64,000 nucleotides of DNA from Luteolibacter luteus (GCF_012913485.1 NZ_CP051774.1:5704001-5768000); one strand, 5' to 3'. Positions 50,169 through 59,740 are shown, counted from the first letter of the stretch. The notes: generated by a model not told the origin, from the sequence alone. Made by a program: numbers and translations.

Positions 50169-52940
50169 ATGAGGCGCATGATGCTCCTCACTCCTCCGCG
50201 GCTACGCTGTTTGCTCCACGCGATTCCGGCGTTGCTGCTGGCAGGAGGCGCTTCGGTAAAAGCGGCGACCTTGCCCGCGGGTTTCGCGGAGACGAAGATC
50301 GCGGAGGGGCTGAATCCCACCACCATGAGCTTTGCTCCCGATGGCCGGCTGTTCCTTTGTGAGAAGCATGGCTTCCTGCGGGTGATCGTGGATCAAGCGT
50401 TGGTGACGGAGCCGGTGCTGGATCTGAGCGAGAAGGTGGATGCTTGGAATGAGCGTGGGCTGTTGAGCGTGTGCTTCGATCCGGATTTCCAAAAGAACGG
50501 CTGGATCTACGTCTACTATACCCTGAACGAAGACCCCAAGGACAAGAGCCACAACTCCAGCCACAACCGTGTGAGCCGCTTCACACTGAAGGGCAACGTG
50601 GCCGATCCCAAGAGCGAGAAGGTGCTGCTTGAATTGAACAAGCTCTCCAAAACCGGCTGGCACAATGGCGGCGGCATGGCTTTCGGAAAAGATGGCAAGC
50701 TTTACATCGGCACCGGCGAGAATGCCAATGCCGCCTATGCTCAGGACAGCGGCAACCTGTTAGGTAAGCTACTCCGCATCAACAAGGACGGGTCGATCCC
50801 GGAGGACAATCCTTACTACAAGGAGTTCAAGGGCGAGAACCGTGCAATCGTCGCGCTGGGGCTGCGCAATGCTTTCAACATCGCAGTGCAGCCCCAGACC
50901 GGTCTGCTCTACCTCAGCATGGTCGGCGCGAATTATGAGGAGATCGATCGTTACGACACCGCGGCTGCTCCGATGCCGCTGAATTACGGGTGGCCCGAGA
51001 TCGATGGTCCGCGTCGCAAACAGAAGGAGCCTGCCGGATATCAGGAACCGGCACATGCCTATGATCACGGCGATGCCACGGCGCTCTGTGGAGGGAATTT
51101 CTACAATCCCGCATCACCGCGTGCCGGGGCTTTTCCTGCGGAGTATGCGGGCCGCTTTTTCTTCACGGACTACAAGGGCTGGATCCGCTCGATCGATCCG
51201 GCGAATCCGGAAAAGAGTGAGGCTTTCGCGAACAAGATCAATCGCCCGATCGATGTGGACATCGCTCCTGATGGATCGCTCTGGTATATCGAGCGCGCGG
51301 GCATTCCCGGCGGATCCGATGAAGCAAACAGCGAGAGCAAAAACGGCTCCCTGTGGCGCGTGCGATGGAGCGGCGGCGGGCAGGCGGTGAAGCTGGCGGT
51401 AGTCCAACAGCCCGTTGATGCCATGCTCGGGGGCAGCATAGGCACGGTGAAAGTCGCGCTCCAGGATGCCGAGGGGAAGACGGTCAGCGGCGCGAGCGAT
51501 CCGATCACGCTGAGCTTCGGGAATGGCGGTGCGATTGCGAAGGCTGCCGCGGTGAAGGGCGTGGCGACCTTTTCTGGATTGCACGTAAGCACGGTGGGGG
51601 ATGGACTCATCCTCCGGGCCAGTAGCGGAGATCTGCCCGAGGTGAAGAGCGAGCCCTTCGGCATTTCCAATCAAGTGGAGACTCCGGTCATCACGCCGTC
51701 TGGCGGAAGCTTTAGCGGGCCGGTGTGGGTTAGCATCGCCAGTGGGTTGTCGGGGGCGAAGATTTACTACACCACCGACGGCAAGGAGCCGGGAGAAGGC
51801 GCGACAATCTACAAAGAACCTTTTAAGCTCGATGCTGGCCAGACGGTCAAGGCGATCGCATGGAAGCAAGGTGCGAAGCAAAGTGCTGTCGCCAATGCGG
51901 CCATTTCGATCACGGGTAAGGAACCCTACGGGATGGTCACCCGTCCGGTGGTGAAGGGACTCAAGGTTCCCGCGAGCGAGGCGGAAGGATTGCCTCCCAC
52001 TCTTTCGGCGACCGGAATTTTTAGCGATGGCAAGCTGACACCGAAGCCCGGGGTGGTGCCTTATTCGCTGAATGCCCCTGCTTGGACGGATGGAGCGGAG
52101 ACCCGGCACTGGGTGATTCTTCCAGAGTCGGGGCGAATCGGCTTTTCTCCAACGGGAGAGTTCACGTGGCCGGGTGGGACCATCTTCGTGCAGCATTTCG
52201 AGATTGGCGCCAATCATCGTCGCTTGGAGACGAGATTGCTGGTGTTGGATGCCACAGGTGGCTTCGGCTATGGTGCGAGCTACCGATGGAAGGCGGATCA
52301 GAGCGATGCCGAGCTGGTGGATGCGGGCGGAGCAGAAGAAGTGCTGAAGATTTCCGGGGATGATGGAAAGATGCAGGAGCAGACCTGGACTTACCCAGCC
52401 CGAGCGCTCTGCTTCTTGTGCCACACGTCGAATGCAGGATTCGTGCTCGGGCCGAAGGCGCGGCAGCTGAACGGCGATCATGCTTATCCGGAGGGGCGGA
52501 GCGACAACCAGCTTCGCACTTGGAATTACCTCCAGATGTTTGGCGCTGGAGTCGATGAAGCCGCGATCAAGGGCTATCCGAAGACCTGCCGGGTCGATGA
52601 CGCCACGGCATCACTGGAAGATCGCGTGCGTTCTTATCTGGATGCGAACTGCGCCCATTGTCATCGCCCGGGAGGAACGGGTGCCCAGTGGGATGCCCGG
52701 TTCGAGACTCCGCTCGCGAAGCAGAACCTATTCAGCGGGGATCTGCGGGACACCATGGGCATTGCGGGTGCGAAGATCCTGGCGCCCGGAGACCCCGCAC
52801 GATCGATGATGCATGTGAGGATGTCCTCATCGACCCTTGGCCAACAGATGCCCCCCCTCACACGCAATGTCGTGGACAAGGTCGCGGTGGAAACGCTGGA
52901 GAAGTGGATCAAGGAGCTGGATGCGAAAGCCGGTCAGTGA
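50169..52940 (+). CDS. Multi-domain sugar dehydrogenase with chitobiase-like and di-heme cytochrome domain
   Basis: 923 residues. Signal peptide; GSDH-type propeller (~35-410, LSVCFDPDFQKNGWIYVYYTLNEDP, TGWHNGGGMAFGKDGKLYIGTGE, NYGWPEIDGPRR). An Ig-like domain (~410-510) is followed by a CHB_HEX_C-like beta domain (~512-590, GPVWVSIASGLSGAKIYYTTDGKEP). A C-terminal ~330-residue region has two c-type heme motifs, C748-F-L-C-H and C828-A-H-C-H. This looks like a self-contained oxidase-to-heme relay: substrate oxidised in the propeller, electrons to the hemes, with a carbohydrate-binding-like module between. Substrate unknown. Confidence 0.88.
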   Translation: MRRMMLLTPPRLRCLLHAIPALLLAGGASVKAATLPAGFAETKIAEGLNPTTMSFAPDGRLFLCEKHGFLRVIVDQALVTEPVLDLSEKVDAWNERGLLSVCFDPDFQKNGWIYVYYTLNEDPKDKSHNSSHNRVSRFTLKGNVADPKSEKVLLELNKLSKTGWHNGGGMAFGKDGKLYIGTGENANAAYAQDSGNLLGKLLRINKDGSIPEDNPYYKEFKGENRAIVALGLRNAFNIAVQPQTGLLYLSMVGANYEEIDRYDTAAAPMPLNYGWPEIDGPRRKQKEPAGYQEPAHAYDHGDATALCGGNFYNPASPRAGAFPAEYAGRFFFTDYKGWIRSIDPANPEKSEAFANKINRPIDVDIAPDGSLWYIERAGIPGGSDEANSESKNGSLWRVRWSGGGQAVKLAVVQQPVDAMLGGSIGTVKVALQDAEGKTVSGASDPITLSFGNGGAIAKAAAVKGVATFSGLHVSTVGDGLILRASSGDLPEVKSEPFGISNQVETPVITPSGGSFSGPVWVSIASGLSGAKIYYTTDGKEPGEGATIYKEPFKLDAGQTVKAIAWKQGAKQSAVANAAISITGKEPYGMVTRPVVKGLKVPASEAEGLPPTLSATGIFSDGKLTPKPGVVPYSLNAPAWTDGAETRHWVILPESGRIGFSPTGEFTWPGGTIFVQHFEIGANHRRLETRLLVLDATGGFGYGASYRWKADQSDAELVDAGGAEEVLKISGDDGKMQEQTWTYPARALCFLCHTSNAGFVLGPKARQLNGDHAYPEGRSDNQLRTWNYLQMFGAGVDEAAIKGYPKTCRVDDATASLEDRVRSYLDANCAHCHRPGGTGAQWDARFETPLAKQNLFSGDLRDTMGIAGAKILAPGDPARSMMHVRMSSSTLGQQMPPLTRNVVDKVAVETLEKWIKELDAKAGQ

Positions 52941-52952
52941 AAGGTATGATCC

Positions 52953-53606
52953 TTACGGGAGTCGTTTGAGCCGGAGATCCTTGAAGTAAAAGGTGCTCTT
53001 TGGATCATGGGCTTGGAGGGCGATCCCTCCGCCATCGGGGGAGACGAGGCGTCCGGCTCGTTCGGGTGGTCTTTTCGCATCCTTCGGCTCGGTGTAGTCG
53101 ACCACCAGTTTGTCGTTAAGGTGGATGGTGATCCGTTGGTCCACGACGGTGATGCGCACGTCGAACCATTGGCTTTCATCCACCGGGGATTTGGCGAGGT
53201 CCACGATGGCGTAGAGGCTGCCGGTCTTGCGGGCTTCCTTGTCAGAGCTGTTCAGTTGGATCTCGTAGCCCTTGGCAAGGTGGTGCGCCTCGTCACGGAT
53301 ACTCATGTCGGTGTGGATGAAGATGCCGGAATTGGAGCCCGGCTCGCTTCGAACTTTTGCTTCGAGGATGAAATTCCTGAATTTCTCGAATCCCTCCTTG
53401 AGGTCTCCCGCATAGAAGAGGTGGGCGCTTTCGGCCGGCGCGTGCGCACGGATCGTTCCGTCAACCACGGAGAAAGATTCCGGCATTACGTTCGCCCGCC
53501 AGCCGCTGAGATCCTTGCCGTTGAAGAGCGTCTGCCACTCTTCGCCGGAGGAGTATCCCACAGTGAGGAGCAGGGGAGCGATGAAACGAAGGGCTTTGAG
53601 GAACAT
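52953..53606 (-). CDS. DUF1080 (3-keto-disaccharide hydrolase-like) secreted protein
   Basis: 217 residues from ATG 53606 with a signal peptide (ALRFIAPLLLTVGYSSGE). The family opening WQTLFNGKDLSGWR and the concanavalin-like core (NSGIFIHTD, GYEIQLNSS, WFDVRITVVDQRITIHLNDKLVVDYT) are clear. DUF1080 proteins are abundant in Planctomycetes and Verrucomicrobia, and some cleave 3-keto-glycosides. Converges on the sugar dehydrogenase with 12 bases between stops; 3-keto sugar chemistry would fit neighbouring oxidases, but this is inference. Confidence 0.88.
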   Translation of the reverse strand: MFLKALRFIAPLLLTVGYSSGEEWQTLFNGKDLSGWRANVMPESFSVVDGTIRAHAPAESAHLFYAGDLKEGFEKFRNFILEAKVRSEPGSNSGIFIHTDMSIRDEAHHLAKGYEIQLNSSDKEARKTGSLYAIVDLAKSPVDESQWFDVRITVVDQRITIHLNDKLVVDYTEPKDAKRPPERAGRLVSPDGGGIALQAHDPKSTFYFKDLRLKRLP

Positions 53607-53671
53607 ACCCCGCGAATTAGCAGTAGCATTGAAGCGCGGCAACGGGCGGATCCGACAGTATTCGGCAACGC

Positions 53672-55144
53672 TTATTCCAGAAGGTGTGCCAGGGCCTTCT
53701 CGTCAACCGCATGACGCTTCGCCGTTTCGAGATCGATGCTGCCCTTCCGCACCAGAGTCGCGAGCGACCGTTCCAAGGTGATCATCCCTTCCTCGGTCCC
53801 GGTGAGCATCGCATTCCGGATGTAGTGGTCGTGGCCCTCGCGGATTCCGGTGGCAACAGCGGGGGTGACGACGAGTTTCTCCAGAACGGGGACAAGGGTC
53901 TTTGCACGTGTCGGGATGAGCCGCTGCGAAAGAACCGCGCGGAGAGACGAAGCGAGTTGCACGCGGATGTGGGGTTGCTGATGACCGGGGAAAACATCGA
54001 CGATGCGATTTACCGCGGAGCTGGCGCTTCCCGAGTGAAGCGTGCCGAGCACAAGGTGACCGGTTTCCGCGGCGGTGAGTGCTGCGGAGATCGTCTCGAG
54101 GTCACGGAGCTCACCCAGGAGGATGACGTCGGGATTCTCGCGCAACGCTGCGTGAAGGCCGGAGCTGAAGCTTTCGACATCCGGTCCGACCTCGCGCTGA
54201 TGGATCAGGCACTGGACATCTCGGTGCTGGAATTCCACCGGGTCCTCGATGGTTACGATATGGCGCGCGCGGGTGTGATTGAGGTGATCGATGAGTGCAG
54301 CCAGGGTGGTGGATTTTCCAGAGCCGGAGGTCCCGGTGACGAGCACGAGACCGCCGGGATAGGAGACCAGGTCCAACAATGACTCGGGAAGGCCGAGCTC
54401 GGCCATCGTAGGCAGACGCTCGCGGATGGGGCGCAGCGCAGCGGCGACACCATCAAGATGGCGGAAGATATTGATACGAAAGCGGCGGCTGCCTCCGGAT
54501 AGTTCCCAGCGCACGGCGAAGTCGGTGCTGCCTGTCTTCTCGAATCGGGTGCGCGAGTCCTCGTCAGGAATCAGCTGTTCGATCTGCGCACTGGTCGGTG
54601 CCGCGGCATCGCACCGGATGAGTTGCCCCTTGCGGCGCACGCGCGGTGGCTTCCCCGTGGAAAGAAAGAGATCCGAGGCGTTCTCGAACATGCACTGGTC
54701 GATGAGTGCAAGAAGTTCAGGGCCGGAATGGAAAGGCATTCCCTGCGAAGGTGGCGGGGGTGAGGGAAGCCTGCTTCCACCGGATGCCTCTGCCAATTCG
54801 GCGAGGCTGAATTCACGCGGCTGTGTTGCCGCCGGTGCCGCAGAACCGAGGGTATGGATATCGATCCGGCAATCCGATCCCGACGGCTGAATGTGGTAGC
54901 CGAACTCCGAAGCATCGGCGGCGCGGAAGGTGCCTTCGCGCCGGCTGGCGCCGAGGTCGGCGCTTGGATCGATGCCGACGATCTCTTTCGCAACGCGCTG
55001 CAGGATATCGCCCCTCATGGAAGGCATCGAGAGCTCGATGGTTTCCCCGGCTTTCAGAAGGACGGGTACGGCGTCCGGCACAAGCACCAGCCGTTCGGCG
55101 CGCTTCTCCAGCATCAGTTTGAGGAAAGTATCGATGACGGCCAT
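53672..55144 (-). CDS. Type IV pilus retraction-type ATPase (PilT family) with an extra N-terminal domain
   Basis: 490 residues, versus ~345-380 for PilT. Residues ~1-105 are a diverged copy of the PilT N-domain (FLKLMLEKRAERLVLVPDAVPVLLKAGETIEL); after a Pro-rich linker (~120-138), a canonical N-domain starts at ~140 (LLALIDQCMFENASDLFLSTGKPPRVRRKGQLI). Walker A 271-279 (GTSGSGKST), Walker B 339-348 (with the catalytic Glu in GELRD), His box HLVLGTLHS. The PilT AIRNLIR element is replaced by a divergent VATGIREGHDHYI. No other pilus gene is adjacent. Confidence 0.88.
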   Translation of the reverse strand: MAVIDTFLKLMLEKRAERLVLVPDAVPVLLKAGETIELSMPSMRGDILQRVAKEIVGIDPSADLGASRREGTFRAADASEFGYHIQPSGSDCRIDIHTLGSAAPAATQPREFSLAELAEASGGSRLPSPPPPSQGMPFHSGPELLALIDQCMFENASDLFLSTGKPPRVRRKGQLIRCDAAAPTSAQIEQLIPDEDSRTRFEKTGSTDFAVRWELSGGSRRFRINIFRHLDGVAAALRPIRERLPTMAELGLPESLLDLVSYPGGLVLVTGTSGSGKSTTLAALIDHLNHTRARHIVTIEDPVEFQHRDVQCLIHQREVGPDVESFSSGLHAALRENPDVILLGELRDLETISAALTAAETGHLVLGTLHSGSASSAVNRIVDVFPGHQQPHIRVQLASSLRAVLSQRLIPTRAKTLVPVLEKLVVTPAVATGIREGHDHYIRNAMLTGTEEGMITLERSLATLVRKGSIDLETAKRHAVDEKALAHLLE

Positions 55145-55228
55145 TTAGGGAGTATCTGGGCGCTTCCTCATAGAATGCCAGCGGGAAGGGGATTTGTCTG
55201 AATCAATGCCCGCCTCGTGATTGCTGTA

Positions 55229-55765
55229 TCAATGGGCCCGGTTCTTCTTGGGGTGTTCAGCCAAGCTGTCCGCAAGAGGGATAAACGCTCCAAGGGTCGT
55301 TGGACGTTGGAGCGAGAGCTTTGCACGAAGTCGATTCCGTGAGCCGTGGATGATACAGGCAATCGCGACGGCCAGCGCGAGAACGGCAACCCAATTGAAT
55401 GAGTCAATGCTCATCTCCCCCGAGAAAGCGAGCCATCCGAGGCAGCATGGGATGGAGCTGTAGCCGAACACCAGGACGACACCCCAAACCCCCAAGTGCC
55501 AGCGGGGATAGGCGGGCCGCAAGAGCAAGAGGCCCAAGGCAACCCAAGCCAGCGTGCCGGTGATCGCGGGGATGAGAGCCGTGACGATCACGCCGAACTC
55601 CCGTGAGCTGACACTGGTGATAGCATCTTCGGAAACAAGTGCTCCCACCACGAAAAGGACGAAGCCAGCCGGGAGCAGGAACAGCGTCGCGAGGACGAAC
55701 AGAACCAAGCGTGCCACCCGGGTAATGCGAGCCAGCTCTGGATCAGGGGTTTCGTTGCCTCGCAT
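55229..55765 (-). CDS. Hypothetical four-helix membrane protein
   Basis: 178 residues from ATG 55765 (MRGNETPDPELARITRVAR). Four hydrophobic segments: VLFVLATLFLLPAGFVLFVVGALV, FGVIVTALIPAITGTLAWVALGLLLL, HLGVWGVVLVFGYSSIPCCLGWLAF, and VAVLALAVAIACIIHG. The earlier open frame (to 55921) adds a non-hydrophobic segment I would not include. No family recognised. Lies between SecA and the PilT-like gene, all on the minus strand. Confidence 0.6.
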   Translation of the reverse strand: MRGNETPDPELARITRVARLVLFVLATLFLLPAGFVLFVVGALVSEDAITSVSSREFGVIVTALIPAITGTLAWVALGLLLLRPAYPRWHLGVWGVVLVFGYSSIPCCLGWLAFSGEMSIDSFNWVAVLALAVAIACIIHGSRNRLRAKLSLQRPTTLGAFIPLADSLAEHPKKNRAH

Positions 55766-55880
55766 GGGATCAGTGGAATCGCGGAGAATGATAACCCGAC
55801 GAAGCCGGAGTGAAGATGCAGGGAAATAAGCGAAGACCGCGGCTTGTTCTACTGCCAGCCGGTCCTGAATCGTGACAAAC

Positions 55881-55908
55881 AAAAGGCGGAGGGTTACCCC
55901 TCCGCCTT
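55881..55908 (-). terminator. Intrinsic terminator of secA
   Basis: AAGGCGGAGGG / CCCTCCGCCTT 11-bp perfect stem with a four-base loop, followed on the minus strand by TTGTTTGT. Lies 29 bases after the secA stop. Confidence 0.8.
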
Positions 55909-55936
55909 CCGTTGGAATCATTGATTGCGGGAAGCT

Positions 55937-58900
55937 TCAGGCTTCCTTGCCGCAGCACTGCTTGTACTTCTTGCCCGAGCCACAGGGGCAGGGAGCATTG
56001 CGGCCGAGCTGGTCGATGTCGAAGCTCGGCGGGCGGCGCTTCGGCAGGTTCAGGCGGACTTCGCCACCATCTTCCATGAAGATATTTCCGGAGTTGCCGG
56101 TGGAGGCGACATTGGCGCGGGTGATCGGTTCCGGTTGCTCGGCGCTCTGGAGCTGCTGTGGCATGCCGTGGAGCTGGCGCAGGATCGCTTCGAGGTTGCC
56201 AGCGGAGCGGAAGAGGTTCTGAAGGGCCTCCTGCTCGATGTTCCCCATCAGGGCTTCGAAGAGATCGTAAGCCTCGACCTTGTATTCGACGAGCGGGTCC
56301 TTCTGACCCTGAGCACGAAGATGCACGCCTTCGCGCAGCGCATCCATGTTATAGAGATGAGCCTGCCACTGGCGATCAATCGCGGCGAGCATCATGCGGC
56401 GCTCTTCCATTTCCAGGATTTCCGGAGGCAGGCCGTCGACGCGGGCTTCGTAGGCCTCCTTCACGCGCTTCATCAGGAAGTTCGCGATCTCTTCCGCGGA
56501 CTTGTCGGTGAGATCGAGGTCTTCCTGGGAGAAGCGGATCGGCAGGGTGGAGTTCACCCAGTGGATCAGCTCGTTGTAGTCCGGATTCGATTCGTCGCGA
56601 TCGGCAAGGAAGCTGGAGACCTTGGCGGGGATCACCTTTTCGATGATTTCGTTCACCAGATCCCGCGGTTGCTCGGTGGAGAGCACTTCGTTGCGGTAAC
56701 CGTAAACGACCTCGCGCTGCTTGTTCATCACGTCGTCGAACTCAAGCACCCGCTTGCGCCAGGTGTAGTTGCGTTGCTCGACGCGCTTCTGGGCGGTTTC
56801 GACGGACTTGTTCAGCCAAGAGTGCTCGAGGGCCTCGCCCTCTTGCATGCCGAAGCGTTCCATCATGGAGGTCATGCGATCCGCCGCGGCGAAGTTGCGC
56901 ATGAGGTCGTCTTCGAAGGAGATGTAGAACTGGCTAAGGCCCGGGTCGCCCTGACGGGCGCAACGACCGCGGAGCTGGCGGTCGACGCGGCGGGACTCGT
57001 AGCGTTCCGTGCCGATCACGAAGAGGCCACCCAGTTCGGAGACGCCTTCACCCAGCTTGATGTCGGTGCCGCGGCCTGCCATGTTGGTGGAGACCATCAC
57101 CGCACCGCGCTGGCCGGCATTCGCCACGATCTCGGCTTCCTGCATGTGGAACTTGGCGTTCAACACGGTGTGCGGGATCTTGCTGCGCTTGAGCATGCGC
57201 GAGACGGTCTCGGAGGCTTCCACGGAAGCGGTACCGACGAGGACCGGCTGGCCTTTGCCGTGGGCTTCCTCGATCTTCTTGATCACCGCGTTGTATTTCT
57301 CGCGGCGGGTCTTGAAGACCTGGTCGTTCAGGTCCTGGCGGCGATTCGGCCGGTTGGTCGGAATCGGCAGCACGTCCAGCTTGTAGATATCGGCGAACTC
57401 GGCGGCTTCCGTTTCGGCAGTGCCGGTCATGCCGCCCAGCTTTTCGTAGAGGCGGAAATAGTTCTGGATGGTGATCGTGGCGAAGGTCTGGGTCTCCTTT
57501 TCGATTTCCACGCCTTCCTTGGCCTCGACGGCCTGGTGCAGGCCATCCGACCAGCGGCGGCCTGGCATCTCACGACCGGTGTTTTCATCGACGATGATCA
57601 CCTTGTTATCCTTCACCACATACTGGACGTCCTTTTCATAGACGCAGTAGGCCTTCACCAACTGGGAGATATTGTGCATCTTCTCCGCTTGGGAATCGAG
57701 CCGCTGTTGGGCGGCTTCCTTCCGCTCGGCGCGCTGCTCGTCGGTGAGCCTCGGGTCGTTGTCGATGTCAGCGAAAATGGTGCCGATGTCGGGAAGCACG
57801 AAGGCTTCGGAATCGCCGGGGGCCAGGAACTCGCGGCCCTTCTCCATCAGGTCGGAGTCGTGGCTCTTCTCGTCGATGGTGAAGAAGAGTTCTTCCTTGA
57901 GGTCGAAGAGTTCCTTCTTCTGGGCGTCCTGATAGAAGGAAAGCTCGGTCTTTTCCAGCAGGCGGCGGATATCCGGCTCCTGCATCATGCGCATGAGCTG
58001 GCGGTTACGAGGCTGGCCGAGCTTCACCTTGAAGAGCGCGCGGCCTGCGGCCTCCGTGTCCCCGGCTTCCTGCAGCTTCTTCGCCTCGGACATCAGCTCG
58101 TTGCAGAGCAGGGTCTGCTGGCGAACGATTTGTTCGACCAGCGGCTTGTACTTGTCGAACTGATGGCTGGAGACAGAAGACGGACCGGAAATGATGAGCG
58201 GCGTGCGCGCTTCGTCGATCAGGATCGAGTCCACTTCGTCGATCACGGCGAAGTAGTGGCCGCGCTGCACCTGCTCGTCCTTGGTGGACGCCATGCCGTT
58301 GTCACGCAGGTAGTCGAAGCCGAACTCCGAGTTGGTGCCGTAGGTGATATCGCAAGTGTAGTGCTGGCGGCGGTCCCACGGCGGCATCTGGTTCTGGATA
58401 CAGCCGACGGTCAGGCCGAGGAACTTGTAGAGGGAACCCATCCACTCCGAGTCGCGTCGGGCGAGGTAATCGTTCACGGTGATGACGTGAACGCCGAGGC
58501 CGGTGAGGGCGTTGAGATAGGTCGGGATGGTGGCGACGAGGGTCTTACCTTCACCCGTCATCATTTCCGCGATCATCCCGCGGTGGAGGGCGATACCGCC
58601 GATGAGCTGGACGTCGAAATGGACCATCTCCCACTTCAGCGGCTGCTCGCAGACGCTGATGGTGCTACCACACATGCGGCGCGCGCCATTTTTCACCACG
58701 GCGGCGGCTTCGGGCAGGATTTGCTCGAGGTACTTGGCGCGGGCCGGGATGAATTCCGGCTCCAGATCGTGGAAAGCGGACTTGGCGGCTTCGATCGAAG
58801 CGACCGTCGGCTCGACCTTGGCGGGCACTCCGGAGAATTCCTCACGAAGACGGCCGAATCGCTCGTTCATGTAGGCGGCAGCTTCGGCAAGGCCTTCGGC

Positions 58901-59116
58901 CTCCATGCGCTCGAGCTGCGGCTTGGTGGCCACGTGGAGCTCATGGTAGCGGGAAAGGTGCTCTTTCCACTTGGCGGTCATTTCCCGCAGCTTTTCCTCG
59001 GGCTCCCGTTGCAGGGCCTCTTCGATTTCCTTGATGCGCTCGACGGTCGGGCGAATGCGGCGGATTTCCCGCTGATTCTTATTACCGACGATTTTCTGAA
59101 GGATCCACTTGATCAT
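55937..59116 (-). CDS. secA: Protein translocase ATPase SecA
   Basis: 1059 residues from ATG 59116 (MIKWILQKIVGNKNQREIRR). NBD1 with Walker A TGEGKT and the DEAD-like DVTYGTNSEFGFDYLRDN block, the preprotein cross-linking region, NBD2, scaffold and wing domains, and the C-terminal zinc-binding SEC-C motif (CPCGSGKKYKQCCG). Drives Sec-dependent export at the SecYEG channel. Longer than E. coli SecA (901) through insertions around ~250-430 (LIEQIVRQQTLLCNELMSEAKKLQE...), as commonly seen in PVC bacteria. Ends at a strong terminator. Confidence 0.95.
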   Translation of the reverse strand: MIKWILQKIVGNKNQREIRRIRPTVERIKEIEEALQREPEEKLREMTAKWKEHLSRYHELHVATKPQLERMEAEGLAEAAAYMNERFGRLREEFSGVPAKVEPTVASIEAAKSAFHDLEPEFIPARAKYLEQILPEAAAVVKNGARRMCGSTISVCEQPLKWEMVHFDVQLIGGIALHRGMIAEMMTGEGKTLVATIPTYLNALTGLGVHVITVNDYLARRDSEWMGSLYKFLGLTVGCIQNQMPPWDRRQHYTCDITYGTNSEFGFDYLRDNGMASTKDEQVQRGHYFAVIDEVDSILIDEARTPLIISGPSSVSSHQFDKYKPLVEQIVRQQTLLCNELMSEAKKLQEAGDTEAAGRALFKVKLGQPRNRQLMRMMQEPDIRRLLEKTELSFYQDAQKKELFDLKEELFFTIDEKSHDSDLMEKGREFLAPGDSEAFVLPDIGTIFADIDNDPRLTDEQRAERKEAAQQRLDSQAEKMHNISQLVKAYCVYEKDVQYVVKDNKVIIVDENTGREMPGRRWSDGLHQAVEAKEGVEIEKETQTFATITIQNYFRLYEKLGGMTGTAETEAAEFADIYKLDVLPIPTNRPNRRQDLNDQVFKTRREKYNAVIKKIEEAHGKGQPVLVGTASVEASETVSRMLKRSKIPHTVLNAKFHMQEAEIVANAGQRGAVMVSTNMAGRGTDIKLGEGVSELGGLFVIGTERYESRRVDRQLRGRCARQGDPGLSQFYISFEDDLMRNFAAADRMTSMMERFGMQEGEALEHSWLNKSVETAQKRVEQRNYTWRKRVLEFDDVMNKQREVVYGYRNEVLSTEQPRDLVNEIIEKVIPAKVSSFLADRDESNPDYNELIHWVNSTLPIRFSQEDLDLTDKSAEEIANFLMKRVKEAYEARVDGLPPEILEMEERRMMLAAIDRQWQAHLYNMDALREGVHLRAQGQKDPLVEYKVEAYDLFEALMGNIEQEALQNLFRSAGNLEAILRQLHGMPQQLQSAEQPEPITRANVASTGNSGNIFMEDGGEVRLNLPKRRPPSFDIDQLGRNAPCPCGSGKKYKQCCGKEA

Positions 59117-59480
59117 TTGAAGGGCAGGTAGGAGCCGGTGTTGCAGCCGGGGCGCACGCAATACACGCGGATTCGCGACTGTGCAAGCGGCACGGCAGGG
59201 TGCTTTTGCCCGCTTTTGTAGCGACTGTAGGGGAAAGCATTACCATGTGTGTCATCGGGTCGACTGAAAAGAGCGGGAGGAGGCCATAAAACGGCAGCTG
59301 CGATCTTTGGTGATGAGCGAATTCGGGCGATCTCGAGCCCAATTTGACTGTGGAGCATCCGGCTTGCTTGAAGAATCCGGGGAGACAGCGCCCAAACTGT
59401 GAATCGCCTTGGAATAATATCTCAGGACTGCCCCTTGGTTGATGCGGGGATGACGGGGGTATCTAGCTGGTCGTCAGCCA
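59117..59480. other. Non-coding interval upstream of secA
   Basis: No protein or RNA gene recognised. It holds the minus-strand secA promoter (not resolved) and the 3' side of the small membrane-protein gene. The short frames on either strand lack any family resemblance. Confidence 0.4.
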
Positions 59481-59714
59481 TCACCCGCCGCTGTAGTGCC
59501 ACTCGAGTCCTCCCTCGAATGGACGGGGGATCTTTCCCCGATACTTGCGAGCGAGGAGCGCGGCGATCAGGAGGACGACCAGAGCCGCGAGGATAAAAAC
59601 GAGGTCGAAGCCAGGAAGCCTGAGTCCCCATAGGCCAAGGGCGGTTGCGAGGCCAAGGGAGACGCGGAAGAACCGGTTATCCCGGGAGGCAAGGTAGCGG
59701 GTGACAGCATTCAT
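59481..59714 (-). CDS. Small two-helix membrane protein
   Basis: 77 residues from ATG 59714 (a TTG one codon upstream is also in frame). Basic N-terminus (NAVTRYLASRDNRFFR), two hydrophobic segments (VSLGLATALGLWGLRL and DLVFILAALVVLLIAALLARKY), and a short aromatic C-tail (FEGGLEWHYSGG). No family recognised. An AAGGAGG/CCTCCTT hairpin precedes the start. Confidence 0.55.
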   Translation of the reverse strand: MNAVTRYLASRDNRFFRVSLGLATALGLWGLRLPGFDLVFILAALVVLLIAALLARKYRGKIPRPFEGGLEWHYSGG

Positions 59715-59719
59715 CAAAG

Positions 59720-59740
59720 AAGGAGGGTGCCATCCTCCTT
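59720..59740 (-). promoter_or_regulatory. Hairpin containing the Shine-Dalgarno-like AAGGAGG of the small membrane protein
   Basis: On the minus strand, AAGGAGG pairs with CCTCCTT seven bases away. The AAGGAGG lies about 19 bases before the ATG, too far for ideal use, and its anti-SD partner is next to the start codon. A self-sequestering leader is possible. Confidence 0.4.

Noticed and set aside
55925-59131. 1068-codon open frame antisense to secA on the plus strand
   Set aside because: It mirrors SecA almost exactly and encodes a Leu/Val/His/Asp-rich sequence with no domain; it is a GC-bias shadow of a conserved gene.
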